Below are positions 37,316-47,532 of a stretch of DNA of 64,000 nucleotides, piece by piece. Both the position numbers and the translations under genes were made by a program. Below the pieces are notes generated by a model. It did not search any database. It worked only from the letters and a program-made list of their open reading frames with translations, and was not told where the DNA came from. The stretch's first letter is position 1, and the number at the start of each line of letters is the position of its first letter. Where the stretch lies: positions 992,001-1,056,000 of the forward strand of contig JAIWNF010000006.1 of the NCBI GenBank assembly GCA_025093555.1, given 5' to 3'. This DNA is from Circinella umbellata (taxonomy: Eukaryota > Mucoromycota > Mucoromycetes > Mucorales > Lichtheimiaceae).

Positions 37316-37472
37316 ATTGGACGAGATGGGCTACAAAAAATTGGACGAGATCAAAAATTGGACGAGATGGGCTACAAAAAATTAGACAACGAGATGGGCT
37401 ACAAAAGTTACTAAAATACCTGTAGCCCATGTGGTCTGACTTTGAAGTTTTGTAGCCCATGTAGTAATTCTC
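37316..37472 (-). repeat. Right terminal inverted repeat of the MULE, with extra tandem subunits
   Basis: Mirror of the left repeat. The inner part is longer, with tandem ATTGGACGAGA subunits (two joined to GATGGGCTACAAA, one cut short at about 37346-37356), so the two ends are unequal in subunit number. Confidence 0.85.
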
Positions 37473-37480
37473 ATTCATAA
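37473..37480. repeat. Target-site duplication, right copy (ATTCATAA)
   Basis: Identical to 34772-34779; together they mark the insertion site of the 2.69-kb element. Confidence 0.85.
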
Positions 37481-38913
37481 ACAATTTTTTGCTTTTGAAA
37501 AACATCGACCCTATCCTAAGGAGCAGAAAAACTATAATGGTTTGTAAGAAAGAGTTAATGATAACTATTTTGTTGTGTTATACGTACTGATGGTTTTAAA
37601 AAATGAGAGTTTCTTATAAAAAGACTATATATTACAGTATATTCACATTTCGTTTTATTGAGAACATTATAGATTCCTATGTACAAACAATCTTTTTTAT
37701 TTTTTATTTTCATTCATTCTTTCCATCGTTCCATAAGCTGCACTCTTATAATTATTGCCATTATGTAAAACAGTCTACTGTTTTTTTATATATATAATAT
37801 TAAAAATATATACTCAGTAAATATATTTATATACTAACATTCGGAAGTCTAACTGTATTATGTTAGTATGAGTTATGATTCAAACAATAGAAGAATAAAA
37901 ATATGATAGTTATTAATGTGGAGCTTTTGAATTGTTTGTCTTCTTCATAATGTTCTATGTAGTCTGGTTGAACTAGGTATTTATAATTGTTGTCGCTTAC
38001 TTTATATAAAAGTTAGATATTTTTTATAGTGCTGATAGGTTCGTTGTCTAGAAAAAATTGATTCGGTTGATTGGATATATGCTACATAGTTCGTTGATAA
38101 AAAAAGAAAAAATGGCAAGGAAAAGTAGAAAGTTTATTGATTTATACGCTCTTATAAGCTCATGTTGGGCAGCGTATGGATGAAAATATTGTTCACGTGT
38201 TTTAATGTCGCTTTTAAATTAAATGAGGCACAAATGCAAGTTTTCTTCTACATATCTCGTTCATTTCTTTATTTGAGACACTGTGATTCCTCTCCAATCT
38301 TTCTTTTTTTTTTCAGCATGTTTTTCGGTCCAACTATTAACAACAAATATGAGTCTACATTCTTTAATATCTTGTTCACTCAAAGGATTGGAACATCATG
38401 ATTCCAATGTATATCACTTGAATAACACCATCATCAACACGCTCGATAACTTTTATCTTCGCAGTACAACCAGTATGTTTTGTTGATATATTTCTTGTTC
38501 AGCGATTCTTGGTTGCTAGGGGCGACAATTTACGACTATAATCACAAACGTACAGAAGAGATTTTTTTTTTAGAACTAGGAGTATCCTTTGTAAATGAAG
38601 TTGAGGGAGTTGCAGTTAAGATTGTATTTTTTTTCCTTATTCTAAGTTGCACGGCAAGAAGCTCCATCAAACCATTTATTAAAATTATATTCGTTGTGAA
38701 AAGTCAACTCCGTGGAAGAACTGAACCAGACAACAGGAGGCCGTTTGCGTACAATATAAGAGTGTGTCGTTAGCTTGATTGTTCATGATGAATACAAATA
38801 ATAAGAGTAAGAAAGAACATTATTAGAATGCCGGTGTTTGAATACGTAGGCAAAAAATTGTCGACGTCACTAGAGTGTAAAACTAGGAGCTTCGTGAGAA
38901 TTTTTACTTTTTT
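37481..38913. other. Gene-free AT-rich stretch between the MULE and the minisatellite
   Basis: Short frames (37603-37797, 38162-38401, 38480-38773) have no domain signature. No repeat detected by eye. Confidence 0.5.
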
Positions 38914-39780
38914 TTCTTAACTGCCTTCATTGGTATTCTTTAACTGCCTTCAATGGTATTCTTTAACTGCCTTCAATGGTATTTTTTAACTGCCTTCATT
39001 GGTATTTCTTAACTGCCTTCATTGGTATTTCTTAACTGCCTTCATTGGTATTTTTAACTGCCTTCATTGGTATTTCTTAACTGCCTTCATTGGTATTTCT
39101 TTAACTGCCTTCATTGGTATTTCTTTAACTGCCTTCAATGGTAGTTTCTTAACTGCCTTTAATGGTATTTTCTTAACTGCCTTCATTGGTATTTTTAACT
39201 GCCTTCATTGGTATTTCTTAACTGCCTTCATTGGTATTTTTTAACTGCCTTCGTTGGTATTTTCTTAACTGCCTTCAATGGTAGTTTCTTAACTGCCTTT
39301 AATGGTATTTTCTTAACTGCCTTCATTGGTATTTTTTAACTGCCTTCAATGGTATTCTTTAACTGCCTTCATTGGTATTCTTTAACTGCCTTCATTGGTA
39401 TTTTCTTAACTGCCTTCAATGGTATTTTCTTAACTGCCTTCATTGGTATTTTTTAACTGCCTTCAATGGTATTCTTTAACTGCCTTCATTGGTATTTTCT
39501 TAACTGCCTTCAATGGTATTTTCTTAACTGCCTTCATTGGTATTTTTTAACTGCCTTCAATGGTATTCTTTAACTGCCTTCATTGGTATCTTTTAACTGC
39601 CTTCATTGGTATTTTCTTAACTGCCTTCGTTGGTATTCTTTAACTGCCTTCATTGGTATTCTTTAACTGCCTTCAATGGTATATTCTTTAACTGCCTTCA
39701 TTGGTATTATTTAACTGCCTTCATTGGTATTCTTTAACTGCCTTCAATGGTATATTTTTTAACTGCCTTCATTGGTATTT

Positions 39781-40065
39781 TTAACTGCCTTCAATGGTAT
39801 TCTTTAACTGCCTTCATTGGTATCTTTTAACTGCCTTCATTGGTATTCTTTAACTGCCTTCATTGGTATCTTTTAACTGCCTTCACTGGTATTTTCTTAA
39901 CTGCCTTCACTGGTATTTTTTAACTGCCTTCATTGGTATTCTTTAACTGCCTTCATTGGTATTTTTTAACTGCCTTCATTGGTATTCTTTAACTGCCTTC
40001 AATGGTATATTTTTTAACTGCCTTCATTGGTATTTTTAACTGCCTTCATTGGTATTCTTCAACTG
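39781..40065 (+). repeat. Higher-order repeat block A within the minisatellite (285 bp)
   Basis: By eye this block of about 12 units, including its pattern of variants (two CACTGG units, ATTTTTT spacer, terminal TTCTTCAACTG), is identical to 40223-40507. Confidence 0.85.
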
Positions 40066-40222
40066 CCTTCAATGGTATATTTTTTAACTGCCTTCATTGG
40101 TATTCTTTAACTGCCTTCATTGGTATTTCTTAACTGCCTTCAATGGTAGTTTCTTAACTGCCTTCATTGGTATTTTTTAACTGCCTTCATTGGTATTTCT
40201 TAACTGCCTTCATTGGTATTTC

Positions 40223-40507
40223 TTAACTGCCTTCAATGGTATTCTTTAACTGCCTTCATTGGTATCTTTTAACTGCCTTCATTGGTATTCTTTAACTGCC
40301 TTCATTGGTATCTTTTAACTGCCTTCACTGGTATTTTCTTAACTGCCTTCACTGGTATTTTTTAACTGCCTTCATTGGTATTCTTTAACTGCCTTCATTG
40401 GTATTTTTTAACTGCCTTCATTGGTATTCTTTAACTGCCTTCAATGGTATATTTTTTAACTGCCTTCATTGGTATTTTTAACTGCCTTCATTGGTATTCT
40501 TCAACTG
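40223..40507 (+). repeat. Higher-order repeat block B within the minisatellite (285 bp)
   Basis: An identical copy of 39781-40065, shifted by 442 bp. It forms the right end of the array, so the break with unique DNA falls exactly after the shared TTCTTCAACTG. Confidence 0.85.
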
Positions 40508-40509
40508 GT

Positions 40510-42282
40510 ACGACGACAAGAGCCCCAGACAAGCCTTTCCCACATGGATTAATCCACCAGCTCGTGATCAACCACCATAAATAATTAAACTTTTCTATTA
40601 TTACGTATCAAGCACCTTTCTCAACAAAATCTTTTTCTTATTCTCTTCCTTCTTTCATAACAGACTTCATTCTTTATTTGGAATCTGTCTCCCTTTCTCC
40701 CTTTCTCACTTTGCTAATTTTCCAGTTCTTTACATGAACTTTTGTACGTGGTCCCCTTTCTCCGCGCCATTTTCCCTATCTCACAATAGGGTTTTTTATT
40801 TCTAATTTCTGTTTTGGCCCATCTCAATCAATACGTCTTAACAGACTGGATTATGGGAGACAATAAATATAAACTACAAATTTTCAACGTATTCTTTAAC
40901 TGCTTTCATTGCTAAAATGTGGATTGCCAATCACCTCCACTTGGTCGCATCTGTCAACCATACCAGCTAAATATGGGCTAAAAACTAGCATTTATTTTTT
41001 CTTTTCAGCTTATTACCTCTTTGAATAAAACCTCAATAATGACCATGGAGTACATCTTCTGTTGTGTTCATCATGTTTTCGCATCTAAGTTACTTCGTAT
41101 TTTATTCTATTGTTGCGAAAAAGATCATGTTATTCCAACATTATCTGAATTTATAACAAAGTTAAAAGTTTCCATGGTTACTAATATTGAATATCCTCAA
41201 GAAGTTGTCACATGGAAGACAGTAAAACAATATTGGACAAATAACTTCAAAGATACATCTTTAACGTAAAAAGATTAGGGTGATATCTTTCAAAACGACG
41301 CCGCAATTTATTATGGAGAGTACACACATGAATACAATGTATTAATCATTTCGCATAATATACGTAGAGATCAAAACGAGCGCTGGACTACGTGTTGTTT
41401 GGGATGAGTTATGAAAAAGCATTAATGACAAGAAAAGAAAGCATAAAATGGAAAAAGCCGCAAAAGTGTTTGCCTATAAATTAATTAATCAGATGAAGCG
41501 GAAGGTACTTATTTATTCACTTGACTAACAAAAGTTGATATGTTGGTGAATTTAAGATTTTTTGCTCACTTTCATACCAACCCCAGACACATCGCGAAAA
41601 TGATAATGAAAATACGTTTTTAGATAAAGATGGAAAAACAATCGATTGCTTGTCTATTCTTATTAACGTGAAAATATACCGAAAATATTCTATAGACCCA
41701 AAATACTGTATGTTATATTTGACATTCTTTTTATTTGAAGCAAAGGCAGCAACCACCAAATAACAATTTGTCATATTACAATACAGCCCTAAAACTTGTT
41801 TGATTAGCCATTGTTTGAAAAGTACTATGTTTATTTAGATAGTTGTATTGAGGAGAGGAAAGAAGTTTTTTTCGATTGTAAACTACACTTCCTCGCAATA
41901 CAACCGTGAATGTATTAGCAAACCGGAATAAGCATTACATGTATTGCTGGAGTCTTATGAATAACAGTGTACATATTCCGATTCTCTGTGAAAATCTTTC
42001 TACGTTACAATTTTTTATCATATGTAATAGAAAAAAACGAGACAGGTATTCATTATTATCTTTGACTATATAATTTACGCGTTGGTGATTGGATAATAAT
42101 ATTCTTTTGTCGTGAGAAACTTTAACCCAGCCAAGGTCCAAGGAAAAACATCTCAAAAAAGAGAAAAGCCGTCACAAAAACAAGGTTACTCTTCGCTCGA
42201 AAGTTGAAAGTTGGGGGGGGAGAGATATAAGTTGACTTTTCTTTCAACCACATATACATAATATATAATTTTTTAAGCCGTC
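40510..42282. other. Intergenic, no gene supported
   Basis: Between the minisatellite and TIM23. An 82-codon + frame at 41021-41269 and minus frames at 41517-41774 and 41935-42156 lack recognisable domains. The last 150 bp should be the TIM23 promoter and leader; a G run and a TATA-like ATATATAA lie at about 42210-42270. Confidence 0.5.
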
Positions 42283-43177
42283 ATGGGTATTTTTGGCTTT
42301 GGATCCAGCAGTAAACCTGAAGAACAAAACACCAATGTCAGTGACTATACAACATCCGAAGTCTCTGACGATATGTATTCTCCAAGTGGAAACCAATCTT
42401 CTTCCATGGAAGATTTCTCGACCTCTAGTCTCTCAGACTCCTCAAATAGTTATGACAACATGCCCGAATTTATGTCCCAAGTCACTTACGATGCCGCCAA
42501 ACTTCAACCCATGACGGTACAAGGTGGTATTGACTTTTTACAAGTAGAAGACCAATATGGTAGTGCTGGTGCAGGTGGTGCTGCCCCTATGGGTGGTGCT
42601 GCACTTACACCTTCAAGAGGTTGGACGGATGATTTATGTTATGGTACTGGTACTACTTATTTGGCTGGTTTGACTCTTGGTGGTGCTTATGGTATGATGG
42701 AAGGTGTTCGTAAGTCAACACAAGGACCTCAAAATATGAAGGTTCGTTTGAATACCACATTGAATAGCATTACTCGACGAGGTCCTGGTCTTGGTAATGC
42801 TGTAGGTGTGATTGCTATGATGTATAATGGTACAACAGCTCTTATTGATCGTTCAAGAGGCAAACACGATGCTTTTAATAGCATAGCTGCAGGTGCCATT
42901 TCTGGTGCTATTTTCAAGAGCACAGCAGGTAAATCATATAAAAGATGGGTTGGATTTATAAAATATTAGATTTGAGGGAGGGATTTCTTGAAATGTTTTA
43001 AAAGTAAAGAGAAAGGGAAAAGGGATGTATATGTGGGGGTTTTATTTTTGGTGTCTAATATATTATTATTATTGTTATTATTATTAAGGTGCACGACCCA
43101 TGGCTATTTCATCTGGTGTTTGCGCAGCTCTTGCTGGTGTTTGGTCTTTGGCTGTTTCCGCTTTTGCCGAAAATTAA
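42283..43177 (+). CDS. TIM23: Mitochondrial import channel subunit TIM23
   Basis: Two exons: 42283-42928 and 43089-43177. They join to 735 nt, 244 residues, typical for Tim23. The protein forms the presequence translocase channel of the inner mitochondrial membrane. The N-terminal 115 residues are hydrophilic, Ser-rich and would face the intermembrane space (Tim50 and presequence binding). The C-terminal half is a Tim17/22/23-type membrane domain of four glycine-rich helices: GTTYLAGLTLGGAYGMMEG, GPGLGNAVGVIAMMYNGT, AFNSIAAGAISGAIFKS and MAISSGVCAALAGVWSL. The basic loop VRLNTTLNSITRRG between helices 1 and 2 is conserved in the family. The small second exon completes helix 4. It is convergent with PFA4. 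Confidence 0.95.
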
Positions 43178-43468
43178 AAAAAAATTACCACAATTCAATA
43201 ATTATAATCATTTTTTCATTTCACACACATTTATCGCAACTATATATTTTCTTATCACTCACCTCTCTTCTTCTTCTTCCTATTAGAATCATATAAAAAA
43301 AAAGAGAAACAGCATCTCTATCTCTTGTGTGTTTCTCTCTTTATCTCTCTCGCTCTCTTTTTCCTTGTATAAAGTTAAAAAGTTTTATTTTAAATCAACT
43401 GTTATTTTGCAACCACCCTTCTCTCTTATCTTATTAATTTATAAGAAGATTTATATAAAGAAAAAAAA

Positions 43469-43501
<33 letters not shown>

Positions 43502-43563
43502 GTATGACATTTTAATCATTGATATTTTTTTTTAGTGTATATATAAATTTATTATAATTATAA
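43178..43563. other. Intergenic, convergent 3' regions (TIM23 and PFA4)
   Basis: T/C-rich then A-rich, with a TA/GTA microsatellite at about 43469-43503. No gene. Confidence 0.55.
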
Positions 43564-45114
43564 TTAATCATCCTTTTTCATAATTATATTTCTTGCAATC
43601 AACGGTACATGATGATTTGATTCAGGGTATTGTTCCATAAGTGGTGGTGATTGTGATAGTAATAAATTAGATGAAGATGATGAAGATATTGGTTGCGGAG
43701 AGTATTGTTGTTGCTGTTGTTTGTGATTAGAAACTCGACGGTATTGTCGTTTCATATGCATGACAGGTTGTCGTACCCTTACTTCTTCATCACTAATTGA
43801 ATAATCACTATCTGATAAACTTCCTGAATCATAATATTCATCCGAATCTACATACTCTTCACTATTATTATTATTATTATCAATAACTTCTTCTCCTCCA
43901 TGCTGTTGTTGCTGTTGTTGATATCGATTAGAGAAAATAGAAGGTCGAAGTTCATCTGGATCTCGTGGTGGCCAATAAAATGGAATCTCAGGATCTATAT
44001 TATTATGTATTTATAGTTATTAAAGAAATCTTCTTGTAATATATAATATATGCATCTATTTACCTGTATTAGGTCTTACAGAAAATGAAAGACCATCACC
44101 ACGAGCTTGTTGTGGCCATAACCAAAGCAATGGATTATTACCCATAACAGAACATATATTTCTATAAAAACCAATATCAAATGGATATTTTACCTACATA
44201 ATAAGTGTTAGTAACTATTCATATTGTTCATCCGGAAGAAAGCTTTACTTACTGGTGAAATCCGTTTTCTACGGATTAACCGAGTAACTTTACTTCGTTC
44301 CCAGCCTTCAATTGTACTTTGATTCTGAGTCACACAATATAAATGATAAACACCTAACATTCCAACACAAAAGAAAACACAAAATGATAATGCGAATTCT
44401 ACAACATATAAGATGACTTGAGCTGTATTAGGTTCCGAATCAAACTATCAATTTTCAGATGAAGATGTTAGTATTTACTTTATATCAATCAATTAAAAAT
44501 TTGAAATAGTAATACATACCCGAAAATGTTGAAGATCATCTAATATTTTATGAATACGCCATATCAAAAGGATTAAAATATAAAGACATGCTATATTAAC
44601 ATAAAGTGTAAACCTTACAAAGTGTGCATAATTAAAATATCCAACACAGTTATTGATCCATGGACAATGATGATCCATTTTAAGTACACAACGACGACAA
44701 TATCGACAATGATGGGTTCTTGGTGGTTTATAGATATCACATGTTTTACAAAATCTTGGCCCTGTAATACCTTCAGCTCTTCTTTCTTCATTACAAGGTA
44801 TTAATATTGATTCTGGTATTTTGTCAATCTAAGTTTATAGATATTTATGAGAACGAGAGAGAATATATTTACACAATATTTATTTCATTTACCCATTCAA
44901 TAGGAACTCTTCCTGGATCTGTTTGTACAGCCAAATAATAATTCCAGTAAACCATAATAACCAAAAGGTTTAAGGGAATCAAAACTTTGAAAGCAGTAGA
45001 TACATTGTCAAAAGAAGGAATGAATAAAAATATTTGAGATGGATAGGCAATCAAGGCAATTAAGAGAGATACACCCAATGTATAAAGTCGACCAATAACT
45101 AAAGAAGATACCAT
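43564..45114 (-). CDS. PFA4: DHHC palmitoyltransferase, Pfa4-like
   Basis: Five exons: 45114-44893, 44828-44520, 44444-44253, 44193-44064 and 43994-43564. They join to 1284 nt, 427 residues. The enzyme attaches palmitate to cysteines of membrane proteins, usually at the ER. Two N-terminal membrane helices are followed by a [10 protein letters not shown] segment (the DPG motif), then the Cys-rich domain with [19 protein letters not shown] and the active-site DHHC (126-129) in [16 protein letters not shown]. Two further helices and a polar tail with poly-Gln, poly-Asn and poly-Ser runs complete it. PGRVP after the second helix and the overall order favour Pfa4, which in yeast palmitoylates Chs3. 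It is divergent from CDC50, with 481 bp between the starts. Confidence 0.9.
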
Positions 45115-45595
45115 TCTTTTCTCCCCTTTGTTTCTCAGCTTGTAAACATAAATTATTTAATATTAAATTATTTACTTCCTTTCCACAAATAGATTCATTA
45201 TATATCATTTATATATATTATTACCTTATTTTTTTTTTTTTTTTGGTTTATTTTCAAAAGAGAAAGATATCTTATATATTTTATATAAGAAAGGATATAT
45301 TCATAGCAGTAATAACGATAGTCTTTATATGGAAATTTAAATTCAAAGTTATATATAATTATATATCTATATTTATATAGTCACAGAGGCTGATGTCTAG
45401 TTATTCTCTAACTACTACTTTTAAACCTTAACCCTTTTGCCACTTTATCTTTTCTCTCTTTCTTTTTTTTTTTAACTTGAAAAAGAAATACTCGAAAGGC
45501 TCATCTCCGCCTTTTTTTTTACTCTTTTTTTTTTTTTTGGTTCTCCATCCCGTTTCTTTTCCCTTTGTTCTCACTAATTTAAAGCATAATACACA
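45115..45595. promoter_or_regulatory. Shared divergent promoter region of PFA4 and CDC50
   Basis: This 481-bp stretch separates the two ATGs. It has T homopolymers (45231-45244, 45529-45539) and a C/T-rich tract up to the CDC50 start at 45596. Specific factor sites were not identified. Confidence 0.45.
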
Positions 45596-46115
45596 ATGTC
45601 CGAGCTTAAGAGCAAAAAACCAGCGAGTACGTTTTTGATAATAATAATAATAATAACAATGAGAGCGAATGGTTATTTAAAATATGTAATTTAGATACGG
45701 CATTTAAGCAACAACGTTTGAAAGCTTGGCAACCACTTTTAACGCCGAAAACTGTATTACCTACCCTTTTCGCTGTTGGTATAGTCTTTGCACCTCTAGG
45801 TGGTCTTTTTCTATTCGCGAGTGATTCGGTAACTATATCTATCTGTATATATATATATATATATATACTGCTATGTATACACAGTAAATTACCGTGGATG
45901 AATATGATTTATATTAACTCTTTGGAATCCGTTTATTTTTGTTACTTTAGGTGAATGAGATTACACTTGACTATACAAACTGTATCACAGCAAATGAAAC
46001 AGCCTCGCCACTCTCGGAAGATCTATATAGTTATAAATTTACTTCTGAAAACCGCACTGGTAAGGGGTATATACTATACTTTATAAAGAGGAAAATGATG
46101 GGTGCGGGGAAATGA

Positions 46116-46176
<61 letters not shown>

Positions 46177-47358
46177 TAAGTGTGATGGATATGCAATTTA
46201 CAATCAGCTAAAAAATACAATTTTTGATAATAATAATAATCAGTGATCCGAGCACCAAGTTATCAATTAACTCAAGAAACAAGCTATTTAACTGGTCAAA
46301 TACTACCTTCAGGTGAAACTGTACCACGATGTACAATCACATTCTCAATACCAATAGAACTTCATGGACCTATATACCTTTATTACAGATTAACCAACTT
46401 TTATCAAAATCATCGAAAATATGTAAAAAGTTTAAGTTATAATCAATTAAATGGTGAATCATTAACGGCAGGTGATGCAGATGCTTCTTGCGCACCTATT
46501 GGTAGAGCTCCCGATGATAAATTATATTACCCATGTGGTCTTATTGCAAACTCTATGTTTAATGGTAAAGAAAAAGGAAAAGAAAGTGATAGATAGAAAA
46601 GAAAGCTTATATAACTAATAATTATATATATAAATTATAGATTCATTTTCAAGTTTAACATTATTGAACCCACAAGGACAAAATGATAATATAACATATC
46701 AAATGAGTGAAGAAGGGATTGCATGGCATACAGACGTAACACGATACCGAAGAACATCTCAACCTATTGATCAATTAACACCTCCTCCTAATTGGAATAA
46801 ACGATATCCAAATGGTTATACAGCTGATAATATATTTGATCCTTCAAAAGATGAACACTTTTTAGTTTGGATGAGAACTAGTTGGTATCCTAGTTTCCGT
46901 AAATTATATTCTAATTATAATGGTGAACCACTTCAACCAGGCACATATGAAGTTCAAGTAGATATGAGTAAGTTATTATTCCTTAATAATTGATTATAAG
47001 AAATGGCTTTTATATTTATTACTAATATATGTATATATTGATAGATTATGATATTAGAACTTATGGAGGTACCAAATCAATTGTGCTTTCAGGTACATCC
47101 TTTTTAGGTAATAGGAATCCATTCATGGGTTTATCCTATATTATCATGGGATGTGCTTGTGCATTGTTAGGTGTTATATTCCTTGGATGGCACTTTTTCC
47201 GACCAAGGTAATTTTATTATTTATATTATATTATATTATATCACAATCAATATATTAATTATTGTAATGTGTTTTGGATATGGTCTTTTTTTTTCAATAG
47301 AAAACTTGGTGATCACGATCGACTTTCATGGAATCAATCTGGTGGATTGAATCATTAA
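45596..47358 (+). CDS. CDC50: CDC50/LEM3-family subunit of P4-ATPase lipid flippases
   Basis: Seven exons: 45596-45626, 45695-45828, 45951-46059, 46244-46564, 46641-46967, 47045-47207 and 47301-47358. They join to 1143 nt, 380 residues, the normal size. Cdc50 proteins pair with P4-ATPases to flip phospholipids to the cytosolic leaflet and allow ER exit of the complex. Visible are the conserved start [20 protein letters not shown], helix 1 ([19 protein letters not shown]), a large lumenal loop with Cys at conserved places ([25 protein letters not shown]) and several N-glycosylation sites, the [16 protein letters not shown] segment, and helix 2 ([17 protein letters not shown]). The first exon is only 31 nt; the start is the first ATG in frame. 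Intron 3 carries a long dinucleotide repeat. Confidence 0.95.
46117..46176. repeat. Compound (TG)17(AG)13 microsatellite in CDC50 intron 3
   Basis: A pure TG run at 46117-46150 passes directly into a pure AG run at 46151-46176, inside the intron 46060-46243. It is probably length-variable between strains. Confidence 0.95.
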
Positions 47359-47532
47359 TTAAAATAAATAAAAATAAAAATAAAAATACGAGCAAAATAG
47401 TAAATATCTCTTTTTCTCTCCCTTCTTTTGATTATTATCCCTTTCATCATATTACTTATTATTATTACTATTACTATTATTATTGTTATTCTCATTATTA
47501 TTATTATATAATTAAATTATGTGGGTATATAT

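Larger units (their letters stand above)
34780..37472 (-). mobile_element. Mutator-like (MULE) DNA transposon, decayed and non-autonomous
   Basis: The element is 2693 bp. Its outer 105 bp (34780-34884) match the reverse complement of the right end (37472 inward) without a mismatch, and weaker similarity runs further. The flanks carry an identical 8-bp direct repeat, ATTCATAA, at 34772-34779 and 37473-37480, which is a target-site duplication. Long inverted repeats plus an 8-10-bp duplication are typical of the Mutator superfamily. Inside, on the minus strand, are a KTKGRPPK segment (about 36465-36492), as at the C-terminus of FAR1/MULE transposases, and an OTU-protease-like region (about 36150-35580). 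No transposase DDE core is present, so the copy cannot move by itself. The perfect repeats and duplication suggest recent insertion. Confidence 0.85.
38914..40509 (+). repeat. Minisatellite array, about 68 units of 22-25 bp
   Basis: A head-to-tail array with core AACTGCCTTCATTGGTAT and a variable T-rich spacer (TTC, TTTC, TTTTC, ATTTTTT). I counted about 68 occurrences of AACTGCC. Variants are CAATGG, CACTGG, CGTTGG and TTTAATGG in place of CATTGG. Spacer length differs between units, so no reading frame is kept: the open frame at 38999-39244 is an accident of low stop density. The array ends abruptly in unique sequence (GGTACGACG). A lone diverged unit occurs at about 40888-40904. Function unknown. 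Confidence 0.97.

Noticed and set aside
38999..39244. 81-codon open frame with repeated TAFIGI-like peptides
   Set aside because: It lies wholly inside the minisatellite; spacer length changes break the frame elsewhere in the array, so it is not a gene.
38914..40509. CRISPR-like array
   Set aside because: Units are directly adjacent with only T-rich variation between them; there are no unique spacers and the genome is eukaryotic.
41021..41269. 82-codon + strand frame between the satellite and TIM23
   Set aside because: Plausible composition but no recognisable motif and no further exon found.
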